Shown here piece by piece: positions 58,525 through 64,000 of a stretch of DNA of 64,000 nt. A program made the position numbers and the translations under genes. This stretch comes from Haloimpatiens lingqiaonensis (GTDB taxonomy: Bacteria > Bacillota > Clostridia > Clostridiales > Clostridiaceae): NCBI RefSeq assembly GCF_044502415.1, contig NZ_CP172402.1, one strand, 5' to 3'. Numbering within the stretch: position 1 is the stretch's first letter; each line of letters opens with the position of its first letter. Below the pieces are notes generated by a model, which was not told where the DNA came from, searched no databases, and was given only the letters and a program-made list of their open reading frames with translations.

Positions 58525-59613
58525 TCAATTACCTTTATTTATAATAGAGATATTACCTGTATATTTAAGTGAGTCTATTTTCCACTTATTATCTTCTTTC
58601 ACAATACGAGCGGTTATTGGAGGAGTTTGCAAGGTATTGCCATTATTATAAAATATCACATTATATACAACCCAATATGAATTATTAGTATTTACATAAT
58701 TAAAAAATTTGTAATCTATAGCTTTAAACTTTAGTTCGATTTTATTATCTTTTACCTGCTTAATTATATTATCTGTTGAGCCTTTTATATTTTCTTTATA
58801 ATTGTTAGTAATAAAATTTAGGACAGTATTATTGTAATTATCAGTATTTTTATAATCCAAAGTATAATAAGCTTCAGAATATAATTTGAGTTCATCTTTT
58901 ATATTTTGTAGTTCTTTCATTTTATATAATTCATTATCTTTTAAATAAATACTATCATAAACATCTGTATCTTTATTGTTATCGAACATATAAGTGATAG
59001 GACGAGTTGGCACTTGTTCTGCAGGAACTGGCGAAAAATGAGTTTCTGTATCTACTACCCATTTGTTATTCTCCAAAAGAATAAATAGAAAGATTTTATT
59101 CTGATAATACTTATTCTGTTTACTTACAGATGGATTATTTTTTTCCAATGTATATGCTGAACACTCTGCAATATAAACTTTTGAATAATCGTTATATGTA
59201 ATACTATCTATATTTGTTTTGATATAATCTCTTTGGAGTTTTTTAGTTATAATGTTGTCTATAGATTTTTTATCATCTTTCTTTTTTTCTTTTTCTAATT
59301 GGAAGTTGGTTAGGTAGTTTCTATAATCAAAGTAAGTATCTTCTTTTGTATAGTCAACTTCAAACCATGCCTTGTTAAAGTTGTCAACAAGTTTAGTTAT
59401 TGTATCATAATTATTATCCTTATTAAAGTCTTTAGTTGGAGGTATATTATCGCCGTAATATTCATATTGAGTGTTTACCGCTGGTAACTGATCTGCATTA
59501 GTTAATTTTGCAACTTTATTAGTAGTTGTTTGAGAAGGATTACTAACTCCACATCCTACCAAACTAAACATGATAAATAAAAAACCTAAAGTACATAATA
59601 ATTTTGACTTCAA
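58525..59613 (-). CDS. putative lipoprotein with two NTF2-like repeats
   Basis: 362 residues. Type II signal peptide MKSKLLCTLGFLFIMFSLVG with lipobox LVGCG, so it is exported and lipid-anchored. Two regions, about 75-200 and 235-355, each look like an NTF2-fold (FNKAWFEVDYTKEDTYFDYR ... NNKWVVDTETHFSPVP; EAYYTLDYKNTDNYNNTVLN ... EDNKWKIDSLKY), the pattern of surface or spore-associated binding proteins. Function unknown. GGAAGGGG lies upstream on the minus strand. It is monocistronic. Confidence 0.65.
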   Translation of the reverse strand: MKSKLLCTLGFLFIMFSLVGCGVSNPSQTTTNKVAKLTNADQLPAVNTQYEYYGDNIPPTKDFNKDNNYDTITKLVDNFNKAWFEVDYTKEDTYFDYRNYLTNFQLEKEKKKDDKKSIDNIITKKLQRDYIKTNIDSITYNDYSKVYIAECSAYTLEKNNPSVSKQNKYYQNKIFLFILLENNKWVVDTETHFSPVPAEQVPTRPITYMFDNNKDTDVYDSIYLKDNELYKMKELQNIKDELKLYSEAYYTLDYKNTDNYNNTVLNFITNNYKENIKGSTDNIIKQVKDNKIELKFKAIDYKFFNYVNTNNSYWVVYNVIFYNNGNTLQTPPITARIVKEDNKWKIDSLKYTGNISIINKGN

Positions 59614-59850
59614 TTTTGTTTCCCCTTCCTTGAATATTATAATTATTTTTTACTTTCTTCATTGCTTTTAAAATTTAGTAAAATTTCTTGGATTTTTAGA
59701 AGTTACCTTTTAAAGGTCTTGTTATCAAAAACAATAAATTAATCAAAACAAATATATTAGGAATCATATGTAATAAAATGAAAATGTTATATAATAACTA
59801 TATCGGATGAAAAAATATATTCTTAACTTACTATAATTACGCTATGGTTT

Positions 59851-59880
59851 TAACCTAATACTGATGTTAGTATTAGGTTA
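59851..59880. terminator. perfect inverted repeat
   Basis: A 12-bp perfect stem TAACCTAATACT/AGTATTAGGTTA with GATGTT loop between the divergent lipoprotein and AraC genes. Without a T-run it is as likely an operator as a terminator. The rest of 59614-60066 is AT-rich. Confidence 0.45.
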
Positions 59881-60066
59881 TCAAATACGAGAAGTTAATT
59901 TTATTTCACAAATTGAATTTAGAATACAATCAAAATATAATATTATTATATTTATCAAGATATAAAAGAGATAATAGATAAGATGCTACCTGCATATTTG
60001 TGCATGAAAAGTCGGTTTTGCAATCTATATTTCATGTATATTAAATATAGAAAGAGGTGTGGAGGC

Positions 60067-60912
60067 ATGGACTGGTTGGAGAGAATGAATCGGGCATTGG
60101 ATTACATTGAAAGTCATCTAGATGACGAGATAGATTATACCGTAATGGCAGGAGAAGCATACTGTTCAGAGTATCATTTTTCAAGAATGTTTTCCTCTAT
60201 TAGTGGCATTTCCCTTTCAGAATATATTAGGCGTAGACGACTAACACTTGCTGCTTTTGAAATTCAAAAAACTGATATTCGTATTATAGATGTTGCCATT
60301 AAATATGGATATGAATCTTCTGATTCATTCGCACGAGCTTTTCATAAGATACATGGAATAAAGCCATCTGAAGCTCGTAATAAAGGAGTACAATTAAAAG
60401 CCTTTCCACGAATCTCTTTTCAAATATCTATTAAAGGGGATGTAGAAATGGAGTATAGGATTGAGAACCTTGATTTTGAATTAAGAATAATAGGTAAAAG
60501 CAAAATGGTAAAGACAAGTAGAGCATTTAAAACAATTCCAACACTTTGGAATTGTGCCAAAAAAGATGGATTTATGCAAAAGCTTATTGATATGTCCTGG
60601 GAAAATCCAAAGTGTAAGCTTGAAGGTCTTCTAGGAGTTTGCGGGAAAGAGGCAGCTATTACAGATGAAGAGTTTGATTACTTTATGGGAGTAAGATACG
60701 ATGGAGAGATTACCGATGATATGGAAACTCTTATAATTCCACAAAGCACATGGGCAGTTTTTCCTAATGTTGTAGAGGCATGGAAGCGCTTATACTCTGA
60801 ATGGATTCCAACTTCTGGCTATGAACTTGCTAACCTACCATGCATTGAATGTTATTATGGTCCAAAACATAAGCCAAGACATGAGCTATGGGTTCCTGTT
60901 GTTCCTAAATAA
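60067..60912 (+). CDS. AraC-family regulator with GyrI-like domain
   Basis: 281 residues from the ATG at 60067 (AGAGGTG/GGAGG upstream; the longer frame from 59983 is leader). Two N-terminal AraC HTH motifs (AGEAYCSEYHFSRMFSSISG, DVAIKYGYESSDSFARAFHK), then a C-terminal GyrI/SOUL-like effector domain (KTIPTLWNCAKKDG, ECYYGPKHKPRHELWVPV). Proteins of this type (Rob/TipA/BmrR-like) respond to small hydrophobic drugs. No obvious regulated transporter lies next to it, so the target is open. Confidence 0.88.
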   Translation: MDWLERMNRALDYIESHLDDEIDYTVMAGEAYCSEYHFSRMFSSISGISLSEYIRRRRLTLAAFEIQKTDIRIIDVAIKYGYESSDSFARAFHKIHGIKPSEARNKGVQLKAFPRISFQISIKGDVEMEYRIENLDFELRIIGKSKMVKTSRAFKTIPTLWNCAKKDGFMQKLIDMSWENPKCKLEGLLGVCGKEAAITDEEFDYFMGVRYDGEITDDMETLIIPQSTWAVFPNVVEAWKRLYSEWIPTSGYELANLPCIECYYGPKHKPRHELWVPVVPK

Positions 60913-60950
60913 TTGTAAAAAGTTCATTAGGTAAAAGTATAAAGCTGACA

Positions 60951-60971
60951 CATCCTATGTAGTCTTTATTG
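60951..60971 (+). repeat. direct repeat flanking the lipoprotein/AraC block, copy 2
   Basis: Same 21-mer as 58202-58222 apart from one base. Confidence 0.5.
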
Positions 60972-61114
60972 GACGACTAAAATTGTATAATAGTTTCATA
61001 ATAAAGCAGATGAAAAACAAAGAAAAGCATAAAGGGCATTAGAAGAATAATTGCACAGTATAAAATTAAAGGTTTATTTTTAAAGAATATTTGATATAAT
61101 ATAAATAAGAAAAG

Positions 61115-61235
61115 GCTTAGTGCTGGTAACACTAAGCCAATCCTAGAACGTTTTAGTTTTAGGGTTATTGGATTTTAGTTAAATAAACTAGATTATGAAA
61201 TTAGTGCTTGCGTTTGGTGGACGGAGCACTTTTTT
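61115..61235 (+). terminator. cluster of hairpins before the IS605 element
   Basis: GGCTTAGTG/CACTAAGCC (61115-61139 area), then AGTGCT/AGCACT (61203-61229 area) followed by TTTTTTC, a good terminator. Between the AraC gene and the IS there is otherwise no gene. Confidence 0.55.
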
Positions 61236-61375
61236 CATTTGTCTTAAATTTAATTTTAACCTAATTGTGCGAAATTCTCCCATCCTCTATAGGTGGGAGA
61301 TGGATAGCACTTGCCGATAGGCAACAAATATGATAACTTATAATCAGTTACATTAACTGAAAGGTAGTGTTATCA

Positions 61376-61774
61376 ATGCAATTAGACAATAATAACCATT
61401 CAGTATTCTTGCTAAATTATCATTTGGTATTAGTTATAAAATACAGAAGGAACGTTATAGATGACCAAATATCAAATAGATTAAAAGAAATATTCGAGTA
61501 TATCTGTCCTAAATATAATATTGTTTTAGAAGAATGGAATCATGATTTAGACCATGTACATTTATTATTTAGAGGTTCACCCAATACAGATATATCAAAA
61601 TTTATTAATGCGTATAAAAGTGCCAGTAGTAGACTTATAAAAAAAGAATTTCCGAAAATAAAAAATCAGTTATGGAAAGAATATTTTTGGAGTAGAAGCT
61701 ATTGCCTTATAACAACTGGTGGTGCTCCTATAGATATAGTTAAAAAGTATATAGAAAATCAAGGAATGAAATGA
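61376..61774 (+). CDS. tnpA: IS200/IS605 transposase TnpA (Y1, HUH)
   Basis: 132 residues, single-domain Y1 transposase for single-strand peel-and-paste transposition. Metal-binding HUH motif in LDHVHLLFRG near 60, catalytic Tyr in DIVKKYIENQ near 124. ATG at 61376 preferred (GAAAGG 8-12 nt upstream); the TTG at 61367 lacks an SD. Nine bp before tnpB. Confidence 0.93.
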   Translation: MQLDNNNHSVFLLNYHLVLVIKYRRNVIDDQISNRLKEIFEYICPKYNIVLEEWNHDLDHVHLLFRGSPNTDISKFINAYKSASSRLIKKEFPKIKNQLWKEYFWSRSYCLITTGGAPIDIVKKYIENQGMK

Positions 61775-61783
61775 GGTGAGGAT

Positions 61784-62869
61784 ATGTTAAAAGCTTATAA
61801 ATATAGGATTTATCCTAATGAAGAACAAAAATTATATTTAGCAAAAACTTTTGGTTGTACTAGATTTATCTATAATAAGATGTTGGCTGATAGAATTAAG
61901 TCTTATGAGGAAAACAAAGATTTAGATGTTAAGCAAATTAAGTATCCTACACCTGCACAATATAAAAAAGAGTTTGAGTGGCTTAAAGAGGTTGATAGTT
62001 TAGCACTAGCTAATGCACAACTAAATTTAGATAAAGCATATAAAAATTTCTTTAGAGATAAATCAGTTGGATTTCCTAAGTTCAAAAAGAAAATCAATAC
62101 TAATAGTTATACAACAAATAATCAAAACGGAACTGTGTCTGTAGAAAATGGATATGTAAAGATACCTAAATTAAAATCAGCGATAAAAATGAAACAACAT
62201 AGAGAATTCAAAGGATTAATAAAAAGTTGCACTATATCTAAAAAACCAAGCGGCAGATATTATATATCAATTTTAGTTGATACAGAAAATTTTATATTGC
62301 CTAAAGTAGATAAAAAAATAGGTGTTGATGTTGGTCTAAAGGAATTTGCAATATGTTCAGATGGATATAGGGAACCTAATCCAAAACATCTTAGAAAATC
62401 TGAAAAAAGACTAGCTAAACTTCAAAAAGACTTATCACGCAAACAAAAAGGTAGTAATAACAGAAATAAAGCTAGAGTGAAAGTTGCTAAACTACATCAA
62501 AGAATAGCAGACCAAAGGTCGGATTTCTTGCATAAGTTATCAATTAAACTAATTAGAGAAAACCAATCTATAGTAATTGAGGACTTAAAAGTTAAGAATA
62601 TGCAACAAAATCATAAATTAGCTAAAGCTATAAGTGAAGCTAGTTGGTCAGAATTTAGACGAATGTTAGAATATAAAGCTAGTTGGTATGGTAGAAAAAT
62701 AATTATAGCACCTTCCAATTATGCTAGTAGTCAGCTATGTTCTGAATGCGGATATAAAAATGAAGAAGTAAAAAATCTAGCACTTAGAGAATGGATATGT
62801 CCTAATTGTGGAGTACACCATGACAGGGATATAAATGCAAGTAAAAATCTACTGAAATTAGCTATATAA
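61784..62869 (+). CDS. tnpB: RNA-guided nuclease TnpB (IS605 type)
   Basis: 361 residues. RuvC acids: D in GVDVGLKEFAIC near 184, E in SIVIEDLKVKNM near 265, D in HHDRDINASKN near 346. Zinc ribbon CSECGYKNEEV ... WICPNCGVHH. All catalytic positions are present. GAGGTGAGG precedes the ATG. Together with the right-end RNA it should cut DNA carrying the element's target motif, favouring retention. Only distantly similar to the TnpB at 1454. Confidence 0.93.
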   Translation: MLKAYKYRIYPNEEQKLYLAKTFGCTRFIYNKMLADRIKSYEENKDLDVKQIKYPTPAQYKKEFEWLKEVDSLALANAQLNLDKAYKNFFRDKSVGFPKFKKKINTNSYTTNNQNGTVSVENGYVKIPKLKSAIKMKQHREFKGLIKSCTISKKPSGRYYISILVDTENFILPKVDKKIGVDVGLKEFAICSDGYREPNPKHLRKSEKRLAKLQKDLSRKQKGSNNRNKARVKVAKLHQRIADQRSDFLHKLSIKLIRENQSIVIEDLKVKNMQQNHKLAKAISEASWSEFRRMLEYKASWYGRKIIIAPSNYASSQLCSECGYKNEEVKNLALREWICPNCGVHHDRDINASKNLLKLAI

Positions 62870-63000
62870 TTTTGGTAATAAGCGAGGTTGGTTCGACCTT
62901 TTGAGCGTGGGTAAACTTGCTACAGTAGTAGTATTGACCACGAAGCCCCCACTTCAACGAAGTAAGTGGGGTGTAGTTCACTACACGAGATATTGAGAGG
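62800..63000 (+). ncRNA. putative omega RNA of the IS605 element
   Basis: The 3' end of tnpB plus 110 nt of GC-richer non-coding DNA (GCGAGGTTGGTTCGACCTTT, CCACGAAGCCCCCACTTC) folds well and finishes in the right-end hairpin. The guide would be the flank beginning TACACGAGATATTGAG. Inferred from location and known TnpB biology. Confidence 0.5.
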
Positions 63001-63010
63001 AGTGAATGTT

Positions 63011-63115
63011 ATGAATGAAAAACATGATTGTTCTTGTGCAAGTCAACAAGAAAAGGAAAAGAAAGCTAATAACTCTAGAACCAAACATAGTAAAAAGACA
63101 CATAAAAAAGATTAA
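63011..63115 (+). CDS. 34-residue basic small protein
   Basis: MNEKHDCSCASQQEKEKKAN ... KKTHKKD, with GGAG 8 nt upstream; a CSC motif near the start and a lysine/histidine-rich tail. A terminator-like hairpin follows. The IS605 right end lies only 30 bp upstream, so the native promoter is displaced. Function unknown; translation likely from the SD but not certain. Confidence 0.45.
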   Translation: MNEKHDCSCASQQEKEKKANNSRTKHSKKTHKKD

Positions 63116-63131
63116 TATTAGTTTTTAACAG

Positions 63132-63180
63132 TGCACCCTTGAATGTTAGAAAATAGCATTTAGGGGTGCTTTTCTCTTTC
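63132..63180. terminator. terminator between convergent genes
   Basis: GTGCACCC (63131-63138 area) pairs with GGGGTGC (63164-63170), with inner TGAATGTTA/TAGCATTTA pairing, then TTTTCTCTTT. Confidence 0.65.
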
Positions 63181-63248
63181 TTTAAATAAACTAAAATATA
63201 AAAGTAAAACATTTTCTAATTTTAATTTTTAGCTTCAAAAGGTTAAAT

Positions 63249-64000
63249 CTAATCTTTTACGATATTGATTTTACTTAGTTCTTCTAAAAGAGCTAAAAGT
63301 TTATTTACATGGTAGTTAAATGTAATATCTAAGTTTGTTGATAAGCAATCTTCATTTGAATCTATTTCTTCGTTAAATAAATCCTTATATTTAGATAAAT
63401 TATTCAAATCTAATTTGCACTTATTTTTTAAGCTATCTATGGCAAATAAATGAACATATGCGGCATTGCTTATGGTTAATATTTTTTTAATATTTTCTAC
63501 TTTAATATTATCAGTCTTTTTTATTTTAATTTCATTTAAGTAAGTATGTAATGAGTCATCTAGGTTGTCAATTTCCATTTGAAGCTTTTGTATATTTAAA
63601 TTAGAGGTATTTTTGATTAAACTTTTAGAAAGAGAAAAAATATCATTTATAAGTGTATTGCAGTGAGAGGACATTTTATTTAAATAATCTGGTGGTGCAA
63701 TTAGATAGTTTACCAATACAGCAATGGCGATACCTATAAAGGTTTCTAAGAGTCTAGTTACGCTGTATGCAAAAGGATTTTGACCTTTCATATTGGTCAT
63801 GATAGCTAGAAAAACTATACAAGCTATATTTATAGAGCTTCTTTTGTTAAGCATATTGCAAAAATAAATAACTGCAATTATTCCAATGCCAGTTAAGATA
63901 GAGTTTTCTGGGCGTATGAGAGCAAAAATGAGGCCTATAAGAGCTCCTACAGAAGTGCCTATCATTCTATTTTTACCAGTAATAAATGAATCGGAAACTG
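63249..64000 (-). CDS. aromatic acid exporter / FUSC-family membrane protein (partial)
   Basis: The frame has no stop to the window edge: residues SVSDSFITGKNRMIGTSVGA continue upstream of the first ATG at 63965, and the family has about 50 more N-terminal residues, so the true start lies outside. Four or more membrane helices (GTSVGALIGLIFALI, SILTGIGIIAVIYFCNML, ACIVFLAIMTNM, RLLETFIGIAIAVLVNYLIAPP) are followed by a cytoplasmic helical domain. This matches the ArAE_1/FUSC-like (YgaH/YqjA type) group, thought to export aromatic acids. Substrate unproven. Confidence 0.8.
   Translation of the reverse strand, partial: VSDSFITGKNRMIGTSVGALIGLIFALIRPENSILTGIGIIAVIYFCNMLNKRSSINIACIVFLAIMTNMKGQNPFAYSVTRLLETFIGIAIAVLVNYLIAPPDYLNKMSSHCNTLINDIFSLSKSLIKNTSNLNIQKLQMEIDNLDDSLHTYLNEIKIKKTDNIKVENIKKILTISNAAYVHLFAIDSLKNKCKLDLNNLSKYKDLFNEEIDSNEDCLSTNLDITFNYHVNKLLALLEELSKINIVKD

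Larger units (their letters stand above)
61261..62981 (+). mobile_element. IS200/IS605-family element with tnpA and tnpB
   Basis: Left end has the subterminal hairpin TCTCCCA/TGGGAGA (61275-61302 area) plus TTGCC/GGCAA, preceded by TTTTAAC, a target-like sequence. Right end has CCCCACTT/AAGTGGGG and finishes near TAGTTCAC. There are no terminal inverted repeats or target duplications, as expected for this family. Both genes are intact. End positions are estimated from hairpins and could be off by several bases. Confidence 0.75.

Noticed and set aside
1..64000. CRISPR arrays, tRNA and rRNA genes
   Set aside because: I looked for regularly spaced repeats, cloverleaf-like segments with TTCRANNC cores and GC-rich rRNA blocks and found none that I could support. 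The repeats present are dispersed, not arrayed.

Overview
The window is AT-rich Firmicutes DNA. Strong AGGAGG-type ribosome binding sites, frequent TTG/GTG starts and gene content (RecQ, rubrerythrin, LytS/LytR-CstA, a clostridial-type sialic acid operon, ABC-F pairs) point to a Clostridium. Proteolytic C. botulinum / C. sporogenes is my best guess from general knowledge; I made no database comparison.

Layout. 0-13.4 kb is chromosomal housekeeping: a DUF4184 membrane protein gene bracketed by REP-like repeats, an IS607-type element lodged between the Shine-Dalgarno sequence and start codon of recQ, cysS, a GntR regulator divergent from a LytS/LytR two-component pair, cstA, deoD and a HutD/Ves cupin gene. 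13.4-22.2 kb holds rubrerythrin and a tetrapyrrole/corrinoid block: cobalamin riboswitch, lipoprotein/permease/ATPase ABC importer, and a very large CobN/BchH-like chelatase. 22.2-30.1 kb is a LacI regulator, a flavoprotein and the sialic acid operon nanA-nanT-nanQ-nanE-nanK; its promoter has a palindromic operator inside the -35/-10 spacer, a second identical operator 162 bp downstream and a possible CcpA site. 30.1-31.45 kb is a gene-free repeat island. 31.5-42 kb has a papain-like amidase candidate, an ABC exporter pair behind a leader with two short peptides and two terminators, an ECF S-component/methyltransferase pair, and two ABC-F genes.

42.0-58.2 kb is an accessory island, probably a decayed integrative element: a large serine recombinase (split by an IS4-like insertion), a small resolvase, many small orphan genes, a HaeIII-like restriction-modification pair, and a zinc-ribbon/Toprim primase gene (split by an IS1182-type insertion). 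For both split genes, deleting the IS plus one target-site duplication restores a continuous reading frame exactly. 58.2-61 kb carries a lipoprotein and an AraC/GyrI-type regulator between short direct repeats; 61.26-62.98 kb is an IS200/IS605 element with TnpA, TnpB and a probable omega RNA; the window ends inside an aromatic-acid-exporter-like gene.

Non-coding content is rich. A structured repeat of about 137 nt with two long hairpins occurs four times (13.46, 18.01, 30.88 reversed, 36.74 kb); one copy sits inside the remains of an IS related to the 43 kb element. I saw no tRNA, rRNA or CRISPR array.
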